In this document: in pieces, positions 16,468 through 24,183 of the stretch
How the letters are laid out: each line of letters opens with the position of its first letter
How positions within the stretch are numbered: position 1 is the stretch's first letter
From: CAUZSH01 sp963582935
GTDB taxonomy: Bacteria > Pseudomonadota > Gammaproteobacteria > Francisellales > Francisellaceae
Direction of reading: 5' to 3'
DNA length: 31,159 bases
Assembly: GCA_963582935.1 (NCBI GenBank)
Contig: CAUZSH010000015.1
Location: 1-31,159, forward strand
Position numbers and translations under genes: made by a program
The notes under the pieces: model-generated
What the model was told of the DNA's origin: nothing
The model's database searches: none
The model's input: only the letters and a program-made list of their open reading frames with translations

Positions 16468-17340
16468 ATGAGTGTATTAATTAATAAAGATACAAAAGTC
16501 ATTTGCCAGGGCTTTACTGGTAAGCAAGGAACATTTCATTCTGAGCAAGCAATTGCTTATGGAACAAAAATGGTAGGTGGTGTCACACCTGGAAAAGGCG
16601 GTCAAACACATTTGGGCTTGCCTGTATTCAATACAGTTCAAGAAGCCGTTGATGCGGTGCAGCCTGATGCGACAGTTATTTATGTGCCCGCACCATTTTG
16701 TAAAGACTCTATTGTTGAAGCAGCGGATGCTGGTATCAATCTCATTGTTTGTATTACAGAAGGTATTCCAGTTTTAGATATGCTTGGTGTTAAGAAATAT
16801 GTTGAAGATTCTGGTTGTCGTTTAGTGGGACCTAATTGCCCCGGCGTGATCACGCCAGGTGAATGTAAAATTGGTATCATGCCAGGACACATTCATTTGC
16901 CCGGTAAAGTAGGCATCGTTTCTCGTTCAGGAACGTTGACGTATGAAGCGGTAAACCAAACAACTGAGTTGGGATTCGGTCAATCAACGTGTATCGGTAT
17001 CGGGGGTGATCCAATCCCAGGTACAAACTTTATTGATGCTTTAACCTTATTTCAAAATGATCCACAAACTGAAGCGATCATTATGGTAGGCGAAATTGGT
17101 GGTTCTGCTGAAGAAGAAGCCGCTGAATTCATTAAGCAGAATGTGACAAAACCGGTTGTATCCTATATCGCGGGTGTAACAGCGCCTGCTGGAAAACGTA
17201 TGGGACACGCGGGTGCTATCATTTCAGGCGGTAAAGGTACTGCAGATGAGAAATTTGCAGCATTGGAAGCGGCTGGCGTTGCAACAACACAGTCTCCTGC
17301 TGAAATGGGTTTAAAGCTAAAAGAAATTACCGGTTGGTAG
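16468..17340 (+). CDS. sucD: Succinyl-CoA synthetase alpha subunit SucD
   Basis: The alpha subunit binds CoA and carries the phosphohistidine intermediate. The 290-residue protein has a CoA-binding Rossmann domain (QGFTGKQGTFHSEQAIAYG, about 15-33), GPNCPGVITPG (about 122-132), SRSGTLTYEA (about 152-161) and the active-site loop GHAGAIISGG, whose His (about 247) is phosphorylated. It lies two bases after sucC, and its GAAGCAGTAAGAGGTTAATC upstream gives an AAGAGG ribosome site inside the sucC end. Nothing unusual. Confidence 0.98.
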   Translation: MSVLINKDTKVICQGFTGKQGTFHSEQAIAYGTKMVGGVTPGKGGQTHLGLPVFNTVQEAVDAVQPDATVIYVPAPFCKDSIVEAADAGINLIVCITEGIPVLDMLGVKKYVEDSGCRLVGPNCPGVITPGECKIGIMPGHIHLPGKVGIVSRSGTLTYEAVNQTTELGFGQSTCIGIGGDPIPGTNFIDALTLFQNDPQTEAIIMVGEIGGSAEEEAAEFIKQNVTKPVVSYIAGVTAPAGKRMGHAGAIISGGKGTADEKFAALEAAGVATTQSPAEMGLKLKEITGW

Positions 17341-17370
17341 TTTGAAGTAACGCTTAACTTTATTATATTG

Positions 17371-17396
17371 AAGCAGCCAAATGGCTGTTTTTTTTG
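17371..17396 (+). terminator. Rho-independent terminator after sucD
   Basis: CAGCC (17374-17378), loop AAAT, GGCTG (17383-17387), extended by G-T and A-T pairs, is followed directly by a run of eight T. This is a standard intrinsic terminator 33 bases after the sucD stop. Confidence 0.9.
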
Positions 17397-17445
17397 CCTA
17401 CAAAAAATGAATTGCACTAGCAATAATGAATGCGAGGATGATAAT

Positions 17446-17601
17446 ATGCATTCCAAGAACAATTCGGATTGCCTTTTTTACACCAAAATATGGGATAAGC
17501 TTTTTACAGGTCGAATATACCAAGGAGCACATAAGGTGACTTTATTACCTTTTTTGGAAAAGTATAAATATTTTGCTTTGACATTGTCAGGAAAACTATA
17601 A
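17446..17601 (+). CDS. Possible 51-residue small protein
   Basis: The ATG at 17446 has AGGA seven bases upstream, a good ribosome site, and opens 51 codons ending with TAA at 17601. The product is aromatic-rich and basic (MHSKNNSDCLFYTKIWDKLF...), with no signal peptide and no family I recognise. It starts 50 bases after the sucD terminator and overlaps the end of the convergent GGCT-fold gene by six bases. It might be a true small protein or a chance frame. Confidence 0.3.
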   Translation: MHSKNNSDCLFYTKIWDKLFTGRIYQGAHKVTLLPFLEKYKYFALTLSGKL

Positions 17602-17973
17602 TAGCAAGCTGATTTTATAGAGCATTTTTGCATAACGTGCGCTAGGGATAACTTCATGAGGGTAAACATTCTCAGAAATGAGCGCTTGTATGGATATCCC
17701 TTTACCTTTTGCCGTCGTGGCGGTGAGTGTATTGAGTGAGTAACTTTCTTCATGACCAGAAATTTTGCCCCATTCCTTTTCGGTTAGATTGGTGGCAACG
17801 CCCCAGGCGGTATTTTTTTCACTTTTAAAGAAAACGGCAAAACTGGGCTCAATGATGCGGGCGCCATTAATAAGGCGCATTTCAACCGCATAGTCTTTGA
17901 TACAGGCGGTTTGCCCATTTTTTTTAACTAGTGGGTGTGCCATTAAAGCGCCGTAAACAAAGTAAGTAGGCAT
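17596..17973 (-). CDS. Gamma-glutamylcyclotransferase-fold protein (second copy)
   Basis: A 125-residue protein beginning MPTYFVYGALM. YGAL at 7-10 is the GGCT substrate loop. AWGVATNLTEKEWGKISGHEESY (about 56-78) carries the family's conserved region, with the catalytic acid likely Glu75 or Glu76. It is more like bacterial GGCT-like (ChaC/YtfP-neighbouring) proteins than the 3088-3420 gene is, and the two are only distantly similar. The reaction would be 5-oxoproline release from a gamma-glutamyl compound, substrate unknown. It is a single gene, divergent from sufS and convergent with the small ORF at 17446. Confidence 0.75.
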   Translation of the reverse strand: MPTYFVYGALMAHPLVKKNGQTACIKDYAVEMRLINGARIIEPSFAVFFKSEKNTAWGVATNLTEKEWGKISGHEESYSLNTLTATTAKGKGISIQALISENVYPHEVIPSARYAKMLYKISLLL

Positions 17974-18130
17974 GAGAGTTTAGAGTTGGTATTTCATCGC
18001 ATGAATGTTAGTGGAATATTTTAAGAAACACAAATAGCACTAATTTAGTCTCATTTTAATTTGATGACTTTTCCTAAAGCTACGAATGGAGTACAATACC
18101 GCTGTAGAAGATTTGATTGATAGATATAAA

Positions 18131-19360
18131 ATGGCAAATAGTGGATTAGACATAAAAAAAATACGACAAGATTTTCCTGCCTTGAAGCAAAAGATTCATG
18201 GGAAACCTCTGGTGTTTTTAGATACAGCAGCCTCTGCACAAAAACCGCAATCCGTGATTGATCTGGTTACGCAATCTTACACAAATAATTATGCCAATGT
18301 GCATCGTGGGGTTTATACATTGAGCGATCAAGCAACCTCTAATTATGAGGCGACTCGTCAATGTATTGCTGATTTCATTGGCGCTAAATCAGCAGATGAA
18401 ATTGTCTTTACCAAAGGGACGACGGAAAGCATTAACTTGGTGGCACAATCTTTGAGCCAATTTTATTTTCAGGAAGGTGATGAAGTCATCCTGACAGAAA
18501 TGGAACATCATGCAAATATTGTACCTTGGCAAATGCTGGTACAACGCTGTGGTATCATCATCAAAGTCGTGCCAATTTTTGATGATGGTTGCTTAGATAT
18601 GGATGCCTATTATGCCTTGCTTTCAGAAAAAACAAAGCTGGTGGCCGTCACGCAGTGTTCAAATGTTTTAGGGACGATTAACCCTGTTAAGGAAATGACG
18701 CAGGCGGCACATAAAGTTGGCGCTTTGGTTTTGATAGATGGTGCGCAATCGGTGGTGCATCAAGAGATTAATGTGCAAGATTTAGACTGTGATTTTTTTG
18801 TATTTTCCTCTCATAAACTCTATGGTCCAACAGGGGTCGGCGTGCTTTATGGGAAGTATGAGTGGTTAGACAAAATGCCACCTTATCAAGGTGGTGGAGA
18901 TATGATTAAAACTGTTTCTTTCTCAGGATCTGAGTATGCAGACGCCCCGCATAAGTTTGAAGCAGGGACGCCAGATATTGTTGCCGTCAGTGCTTTTAAA
19001 GCAGCAGTAAAATATGTGCAAGATATTGGGTTGAAAAATATTGAAACTTATGAGCATCAGTTATTAGAATATGCAACTGAAAAATTGTCAGCCGTAAAAG
19101 GGCTTAAAATATTAGGTACGGCTAAAAATAAAGCAGCCGTCATCACTTTCATCATCGAGGGCCTCCATGCCAATGATTTAGGCACTTTGATGGACTTATC
19201 AGGTGTTGCAGTAAGAACGGGGCAGCATTGTTGTCACCCCTTAATGGATCACTACGGTGTTTCAGCAACGGTAAGAGCCTCTTTTGCACTGTATAATACT
19301 TATGAAGAGATAGATGCCTTGGTGGCATCCATTGAAAAAGCAAGAAAAATGTTAGGATAA
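18131..19360 (+). CDS. sufS: Cysteine desulfurase SufS
   Basis: A PLP enzyme that takes sulfur from cysteine for Fe-S assembly. I start it at the ATG at 18131 (409 residues, close to E. coli 406). The frame is open 15 codons further to 18086, but a TACAAT -10 (18092-18097) lies in that extension. PLP Lys229 is in SSHKLYG and the persulfide Cys367 in RTGQHCCHP, each three residues beyond the E. coli positions, so the numbering supports this start. TEMEHHANIVPWQ holds the PLP-stacking His. The motif with GQHC and two adjacent Cys (367, 368) is slightly unusual. It is first in a run with an A-type carrier and sufT, with no sufB, sufC or sufD beside it. Confidence 0.94.
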   Translation: MANSGLDIKKIRQDFPALKQKIHGKPLVFLDTAASAQKPQSVIDLVTQSYTNNYANVHRGVYTLSDQATSNYEATRQCIADFIGAKSADEIVFTKGTTESINLVAQSLSQFYFQEGDEVILTEMEHHANIVPWQMLVQRCGIIIKVVPIFDDGCLDMDAYYALLSEKTKLVAVTQCSNVLGTINPVKEMTQAAHKVGALVLIDGAQSVVHQEINVQDLDCDFFVFSSHKLYGPTGVGVLYGKYEWLDKMPPYQGGGDMIKTVSFSGSEYADAPHKFEAGTPDIVAVSAFKAAVKYVQDIGLKNIETYEHQLLEYATEKLSAVKGLKILGTAKNKAAVITFIIEGLHANDLGTLMDLSGVAVRTGQHCCHPLMDHYGVSATVRASFALYNTYEEIDALVASIEKARKMLG

Positions 19361-19365
19361 AGAAA

Positions 19366-19737
19366 ATGATAGAAGAATTTGACCCAAATAATGAGGTATT
19401 GTTAACCGTTACCCCAGCCGCGACGAAGCACTTTTTGAAGTGTATTTCGGATCATGAAGATGCTCTAGGCATTCAGCTTACGGTTAAAAAAACAGGCTGT
19501 TCTGGATTGTCTTATGTGACTCAAGTGGTGAGTAAAGCACCTAAAAATCATGAGCTTATCGAGCTTGATGGGATTCATTATTATATGGATGAGAAGGCAA
19601 AACCTTTCTTAAAAGGGATGGTGTTAGATTTTATGAAAAAAGATCTAGGATTGTCTCAACTGGTTTATCATAATCCAAATGAATCTGCTCGTTGTGGTTG
19701 TGGTGAAAGTTTTACAATTATAGAACTAGAAGAGTAA
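19366..19737 (+). CDS. A-type Fe-S carrier (SufA/IscA/ErpA family)
   Basis: A 123-residue HesB-domain protein that carries Fe-S clusters to target apoproteins. The three invariant cysteines are present: Cys45 in KTGCSGLSY, and Cys110 and Cys112 in RCGCGESF. GCSG and the C-terminal CGCGESF pattern place it in the SufA/IscA group. I cannot decide which subtype, though the sufS neighbour favours SufA. The ATG is five bases after sufS, so they are one operon. An N-terminal extension of about 10 residues before the domain (MIEEFDPNNE) is normal. Confidence 0.92.
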   Translation: MIEEFDPNNEVLLTVTPAATKHFLKCISDHEDALGIQLTVKKTGCSGLSYVTQVVSKAPKNHELIELDGIHYYMDEKAKPFLKGMVLDFMKKDLGLSQLVYHNPNESARCGCGESFTIIELEE

Positions 19738-19743
19738 TTTCAA

Positions 19744-20295
19744 GTGAATATGAATAATGTCGCGATTATTAGACGTGAGGTGGAAGTCACCATCGTGCCT
19801 TTTGGGGATAAAATGAATCTATTACCAGGGCAAGAAGTCTTAGTGACTCAAGCAAAGGGTGGTAGCTTTACCTTAAATGTACAAGGAAACCTTGTTTACT
19901 TAGAAGGTAAGGAAGCCGATGCAATAGGTCATGAAAGAATCAAAATGCCCATGGATGACTACGATATTAAAGCCGGTGATGAGATTGATGAGGACCTCGT
20001 TTGGGCGCAAATGCGCACCGTTTATGATCCTGAAATTCCAGTGAATATTGTGGATCTTGGCTTAATCTATGATGTGAGCTATACTCGACAAGATGATGGT
20101 AACTATCATGTGTGTATTCAAATGACGTTAACTGCACCTGGTTGTGGTATGGGACCTGTGCTTGTACAAGATATTGAATCTCGTGTGGGGATGCTTCCAA
20201 ATGTCTCCGCGGCAGATGTGATTATTGTTTTTGATCCACCGTGGAACTCTGAAATGATGACAGAAGAAGCAAAACTTGAGCTAGGATTTTTCTAA
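19744..20295 (+). CDS. sufT: Fe-S assembly factor SufT (DUF59/MIP18 domain)
   Basis: A 183-residue protein. An N-terminal domain, GQEVLVTQAKGGSFTLNVQGNLVYLEGKEADAIG (about 29-62), is the mark of SufT, and a MIP18/PaaD-like domain follows (YDPEIPVNIVDLGLIYDV, about 96-113, then TAPGCGMGP with the conserved Cys). SufT supports maturation of Fe-S proteins in several bacteria and is often found in suf operons. The start is GTG at 19744, with ATG two codons later at 19750 as the alternative, both shortly after AGAAGAG. It is six bases after the A-type carrier gene and shares one base with coaD (TAATG). Confidence 0.93.
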   Translation: MNMNNVAIIRREVEVTIVPFGDKMNLLPGQEVLVTQAKGGSFTLNVQGNLVYLEGKEADAIGHERIKMPMDDYDIKAGDEIDEDLVWAQMRTVYDPEIPVNIVDLGLIYDVSYTRQDDGNYHVCIQMTLTAPGCGMGPVLVQDIESRVGMLPNVSAADVIIVFDPPWNSEMMTEEAKLELGFF

Positions 20296-20783
20296 TGCAT
20301 AAACGGGTGGTCTATTCTGGCACTTTTGATCCCATTACGTTGGGTCACGTTGATTTGGTTAAGCGGGCTTTACGAATGTTTGATGAAGTGGTGATTGCCG
20401 TGTCCACGGGTTTTGGGAAAAAAACATTATTTACACTTGAGGAAAGAGTCACTTTTTCGCAAGAAATATTTAAAGGTAATACAAAGGTGAGCGTTCAGCC
20501 ATTTGATGGGTTATTGGTTGATTTTGTGCACTCCATTGGCGGGTGTGCGATTCTCCGTGGACTGCGAGCAGTATCTGATTTTGAATATGAATTTCAAATG
20601 GCAGCCATAAACCGCAAGCTTAATGCCGAGGTTGAAACGATTTTCTTAACGCCATCAGAGCAGTTTACCAGTCTGTCTTCAACCATGATTCGCCAAGTTG
20701 CCTTAATTGATCCTGAGCGAATTTCTCAACTTGTGCATCCGCTTGTTGTGGAAGCTTTGAAACAAAAAAACGATAAAAAATAG
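20295..20783 (+). CDS. coaD: Phosphopantetheine adenylyltransferase CoaD
   Basis: CoaD makes dephospho-CoA from phosphopantetheine and ATP, the penultimate CoA step. The 162 residues are the usual length. YSGTFDPITLGHVD (7-20) holds Thr10 and His18 of the nucleotidyl-transferase (T/H)xGH motif. RGLRAVSDFEYEFQMA (about 90-105) and SLSSTMIRQVA near the C-terminus complete the active site. Its ATG overlaps the sufT stop (TAATG) and the ferredoxin gene follows three bases after its own stop. This coaD-ferredoxin pairing is common in gammaproteobacteria. Confidence 0.97.
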   Translation: MHKRVVYSGTFDPITLGHVDLVKRALRMFDEVVIAVSTGFGKKTLFTLEERVTFSQEIFKGNTKVSVQPFDGLLVDFVHSIGGCAILRGLRAVSDFEYEFQMAAINRKLNAEVETIFLTPSEQFTSLSSTMIRQVALIDPERISQLVHPLVVEALKQKNDKK

Positions 20784-20786
20784 CCG

Positions 20787-21038
20787 ATGGCGCTATATAT
20801 TACCGATGAGTGCATTAATTGTGATATTTGTGAGCCTGAATGCCCCAATGAGGCTATTTTTTTAGGTGAGGAATATTACGAAATTAATCCAGAGAAATGC
20901 ACGGAATGTGTGGGGCATTTTGAAACCTCTCAATGTGTGGATGTGTGCCCTATTGCTTGTATTCCAGTAGATCCGAATTACCGAGAATCTAAGGCGGTTT
21001 TAATGACAAAGTACAAAAAATTGACGGTAAGGGGCTAG
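20787..21038 (+). CDS. 2[4Fe-4S] ferredoxin, YfhL/Alvin type
   Basis: An 83-residue ferredoxin. The first cluster uses Cys9, 12, 15, 19 (CINCDICEPEC), and the second uses Cys38, 41, 50, 54 (CTECVGHFETSQCVDVC). The eight-residue spacing between Cys41 and Cys50 is the loop insertion that defines Alvin-type ferredoxins such as YfhL, which have low potentials. It begins three bases after coaD, translationally coupled, with no strong ribosome site of its own. It ends overlapping the last four bases of the convergent arsC-like gene (21035-21038). Confidence 0.94.
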   Translation: MALYITDECINCDICEPECPNEAIFLGEEYYEINPEKCTECVGHFETSQCVDVCPIACIPVDPNYRESKAVLMTKYKKLTVRG

Positions 21039-21400
21039 CAACTTTCAACTAAGGCAATAATATTTTCAAGCGGTCTTCCAATGGCAGCTTTGCCCTTTAT
21101 GATGAGAATGGGGCGCTCAATCAGCTGTGGATTTTTGCTTAAAATTTCCGCCCATGCTTCATGAGATCTCTCGCCACCTGTGGTATAGCCTAGCTCGTGA
21201 AAGCGTTTATCCTTAGCCCGTATTAAGGCGAGAGGGCGAATATTTAGTTTGGCACAAAGTTCTAAAACTTCAGTGGTGCTTGGCGGTGTTTTTAAATACT
21301 CAATAATCGTGAATGCTCGGTTTGTTGATTGAAGGTATTCTAAAGCCGCGCGACTTTTACTGCATTGTGGGTTATGATAAAGCTTGGCTGAATGATTCAT
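21035..21400 (-). CDS. arsC: Arsenate reductase (glutaredoxin-dependent), ArsC family
   Basis: A 121-residue thioredoxin-fold protein of the ArsC/Spx family. HNPQCSKSR puts the catalytic Cys at 13. ALIRAKDKRFHELG, IERPILII and GRPLENI supply the three Arg positions that bind oxyanion in E. coli ArsC (Arg60, 94, 107 there). This separates it from YffB-type relatives, which lack them. It is a single gene with no arsB or arsR nearby, so it is a stand-alone detoxification gene. The ATG is at 21400. It is convergent with the ferredoxin gene. Confidence 0.9.
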   Translation of the reverse strand: MNHSAKLYHNPQCSKSRAALEYLQSTNRAFTIIEYLKTPPSTTEVLELCAKLNIRPLALIRAKDKRFHELGYTTGGERSHEAWAEILSKNPQLIERPILIIKGKAAIGRPLENIIALVESC

Positions 21401-21475
21401 ACGTTTTCAAAATCCTGCTTTATAGGTTTTCCCATTATGAATGCCCTCAATGCTTTTTACAAATGATTTCGCAAC

Positions 21476-21727
21476 CTAGCCGCCACCAAATTGAATGTGA
21501 TTAATGTGTGTATTTTGAGACGATTGAACACTATAAGCGGTAAAATCTTGATTTATTTCTGTTGAGGTTAAATAAGTTGTCGTGCTCACGGTGATAGATA
21601 AAAAAGCAGCTAAGATCATGAATGCCGTTAATACCCGTCTAATTTCCCCAGTCGAAACATCTTTGAGTAAGAGATAACCGATGCTAGTTGAAAATACCCG
21701 CAGTCGCAATACAGATTTGATAGCCAT
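21476..21727 (-). CDS. Possible 83-residue membrane protein, unidentified
   Basis: An ATG at 21727 opens 83 codons. One clear membrane segment is at about 31-52 (VLTAFMILAAFLSITVSTTT), followed by a polar tail rich in Ser, Thr and Asn ending HIQFGGG. There is no ribosome site and no family match that I can make. It lies in the 519-base gap between arsC and the lipoprotein gene. The other parts of the gap (21401-21475 and 21728-21919) show only short dyads, of which the hairpin at 21902-21918 is the clearest. Confidence 0.3.
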   Translation of the reverse strand: MAIKSVLRLRVFSTSIGYLLLKDVSTGEIRRVLTAFMILAAFLSITVSTTTYLTSTEINQDFTAYSVQSSQNTHINHIQFGGG

Positions 21728-21901
21728 GCGATTGAAATACAGGTGTGTTGAGTATGAGATATCCTGTGAGCCACAGCATTATGAGAGTAAAAAACTCAAA
21801 GGGTAAGAGGTGAATTTTTTAGTCTGGGAAATGGCTTGCATATTAAGTAAGCTCACATAAGTTAAGATGGACTTATTGTAGTTTATTGGTAATGCGGATA
21901 A

Positions 21902-21918
21902 ACCGTACAGGATACGGT
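21902..21918 (-). terminator. Hairpin just after the lipoprotein gene, weak terminator
   Basis: ACCGTA and TACGGT around a five-base loop form a perfect 6-bp stem beginning one base past the stop codon of the 21920-22486 gene. On the minus strand it is followed by TTTATCC, a poor T-run. This is plausible as a terminator or 3' stabiliser. Confidence 0.35.
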
Positions 21919-21919
21919 G

Positions 21920-22486
21920 TTAACTATTAGTAATATTGGTGGCTTCTTTTTTCACGGCTGTCTGTTCTTTGATTTTCTCAATAATTTCGGTAAGCCCTTG
22001 AGTAAACTGAGATTCAAAGATTCTTTTTTGTTGGGCTACATCAAATTCTTGTGCGGGGAATTGGCTTTTATCGTAGTTTTCCGTGGTGGCAATTTGCCAT
22101 TTCCCTTTGATGAGACCGAGAGAAATACTATCCACACATTGTTTTGCAATGATTCTGTTGCTAGGGGATAAAATAAGGACTTTGTTTGTTACTACAGAAA
22201 CTTGTGTCGGTAAGCTTGTACTGTCAGATAGAGTATTCTCTTGTTGTATTCCTAAGGCTGACATGTAACAACCCTCTTTATGTATTAAGTTGCTAGTGTT
22301 GGCGTCCATTCCAACGGTATCAAACCCGAGAGAGTAGAGTTCTTCAAGTTGTTGTATGTGATTTGGAATATAGGTTTCCTCAATATAAACCAATAACTGA
22401 TCCTTTGATTTTTCTTGTGCGCATCCTGTGAAAAAAAGAAAACTACTTAATGCGATAATGAGTATTTTTAGCAGAGGATGTTTCAT
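21920..22486 (-). CDS. Hypothetical lipoprotein
   Basis: A 188-residue exported protein with a standard lipoprotein signal: Lys near the N-terminus, a hydrophobic core, and lipobox FFTGC with the lipidated Cys22. The mature part is soluble, mixed alpha/beta, with four further Cys or Met-rich turns (KEGCYMSALG, AKQCVDSISLG) that might form one disulfide, and a C-terminal helix rich in Lys, Glu and Gln (about 152-178). I recognise no family. It is a single gene of unknown role. The ATG at 22486 has no strong ribosome site. Confidence 0.7.
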   Translation of the reverse strand: MKHPLLKILIIALSSFLFFTGCAQEKSKDQLLVYIEETYIPNHIQQLEELYSLGFDTVGMDANTSNLIHKEGCYMSALGIQQENTLSDSTSLPTQVSVVTNKVLILSPSNRIIAKQCVDSISLGLIKGKWQIATTENYDKSQFPAQEFDVAQQKRIFESQFTQGLTEIIEKIKEQTAVKKEATNITNS

Positions 22487-22618
22487 CTATAACAGGTTTA
22501 TTTTGTAATGCTATATTGTGAAGTATACAGTGTCTCGCTCAAAGTGCCGAATTTATATCTAAAATTATAATAATATCCCAAAACAATATGAGTATAAAGA
22601 ATAGATACGCACGGGTAA

Positions 22619-22828
22619 ATGTATAATCAGCAGACATGCGAGTATGCCTTATCAAAGAAGCAAAGAAGCAAAGAAGCGGCTGCCGGCGATGTGGAAGGCT
22701 ATGGGTTGGGATTAGCCATTACTAAAGCGGCTATAGATTTTCATCGAGGGAAATTACGTTATAAAAACATGAAGCCACGGGGGCGAGAAGTGAGGGTTTA
22801 TCTACCATTGCCGATTGCTAATGTGTGA
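22619..22828 (+). pseudogene. C-terminal remnant of a sensor histidine kinase
   Basis: The 69-codon frame carries only the last part of a HATPase_c domain: the G2 box GYGLGLAI (about 27-34), then TKAAIDFHRGKLRYKN and EVRVYLPLP, the usual kinase C-terminus. The phosphorylated His, N box, G1 box, dimerisation and sensor regions are missing, so no kinase can be made. Just upstream of the G2 box are three tandem copies of CAAAGAAG (22653-22676). No response regulator is beside it. The Met at 22619 is only the first ATG in the frame and need not be a real start. Confidence 0.75.
22653..22676. repeat. Tandem repeat (CAAAGAAG) x 3
   Basis: Three identical 8-bp copies lie head to tail inside the histidine-kinase remnant. 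Since 8 is not a multiple of 3, gain or loss of one copy shifts the reading frame. The expansion looks like slippage in a decayed gene. Confidence 0.85.
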
Positions 22829-24103
22829 TTTCCTCAACATCATGCGAGGACTTTTCTTTAAGGAATAGCGCTAAAATCGTTGAAATAACCAGTAACACCG
22901 GAATAAGAATCATGGCATATTGATAAGCTTGTGCGGTGCTGTTACTGTGTTGCCCAAAAAACTGCATTAACATCCCTGAAATCGGCTGGAGGATGGCGCC
23001 ACTTAGGGGAATGAATAAATTAATGAAAGCGATGCCTGTTCCCAAGTTTTTCTTATCAATTTGTTTTGTGATAATTGTAAAGTTAAGTACATGGACACTT
23101 TGCACAGATCCAAATAAGAAACAAAGCACAAAGAGTATTGGGATGCTAACTTTCACATAAAGGAGTATGGATAAGAGGACAATCCCTATGGCACTAGCAC
23201 TGACGAGTAGGCTTTTATTGTTATCAATGAGTGTTGCGAGAAATCCCCACATAGGGCTTGAAAGTGCAACACCAATAAAGATAAGAGAGGAAGCATAGGC
23301 TGCAGTTTCTTGGGAATAACCAAAGACATGGTTAAAATAGGAAATTCCCCATAGATCTGCAAAAATAGCGGTAGTACCACAAATAGCCATGCAATAAAAA
23401 CCATTTAGTAATAGTTGTGGGTTTGATGTAAGACGCCCAAAAGCTTTGATGTTTTCTAGTAATGTTATAGATTCAGTATTTCCAGACCATTGTTTTTTCT
23501 TGTCGAATTGAGGATGTTTTTTAATGACAAAAATTGTGCTTAGGAATATTAAAAAGGTGACAACAAGAATACCGATCAATACAACGTGTAAATCAAAGTG
23601 TTGTAGTAGCAGAATAAGCGGAATGCCTGAGATAGAGCCCCCAGATAACCAAATAGCTGTGTTAGTCCTGCAAAGGTTGGGAAAAGCCGAGTAGGTAGCC
23701 AGAGGGCAGCGGCTTTTAAACTGGAAATAAAGGCAAAACCCCCACCAAAACCCACCAAGGCACGCGCAATCATAAATTGCCAAGGTTGGTTGGAAAAAGT
23801 AAAAATAAACATTCCTAAAACGGTGAGAAGCGTTGCAAAAATCATGACTCGTTTTATGCCAAATTTGTCCACAGAGATACCTGCTGGAATTTGTGCGAGG
23901 ACATAAAACCAATAAAAGCTAGAACCAATAATAGAAGTAGCAGTGAGGCTAAATCCATAATCAGATTGGAAAATGGGGGCAAGCGCATTAGTGGATGAGC
24001 GTAAGAAAAATTCGAAAGCGTAGAATAAAGCACAAATCCCCCAGACAAAGAGTCCAAAATTTTTGGCGGAGGATTTATTTATATTCACTGTGAATTTGTC
24101 CAA
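22818..24103 (-). pseudogene. MFS transporter (Pht-like) broken by a single-base frameshift
   Basis: Two overlapping frames make one MFS protein of about 428 residues. The N-terminal half (TTG start at 24103, or GTG at 24088) runs through LFVWGICALFYAFEFFLRSS, the motif A region SVDKFGIKRVM and GFGGGFAFISSLKAAALW. It leaves the family pattern after LTQLFGYLGA. The other frame then resumes with GSISGIPLILLLQHFD and continues through six membrane segments to the stop at 22818. The switch lies at a run of five C (five G in the coding sense, 23638-23642); one more base would restore the frame. The N-terminal motif resembles phagosomal-transporter (Pht) family MFS proteins of Legionella and Francisella. 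The two ends flank the kinase remnant at a 3' overlap of 11 bases. Confidence 0.8.
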
Positions 24104-24183
24104 AGATAGAAAGTAATATGTGCGCTAATTCTAGCAAATTAAAACGGTAAGCGAGTTTTTATTATTAGGTTTTTTTGAATTAT

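Noticed and set aside
18086..18130. 15-codon N-terminal extension of sufS from the ATG at 18086
   Set aside because: It is absent from family members, contains a -10-like TACAAT, and the active-site residue numbering fits E. coli SufS only when the protein starts at 18131.
21768..21857. TGTGAGC ... GCTCACA as a CRP-type operator
   Set aside because: The half-sites are about 75 bases apart; a CRP site needs about 6 bases between them.
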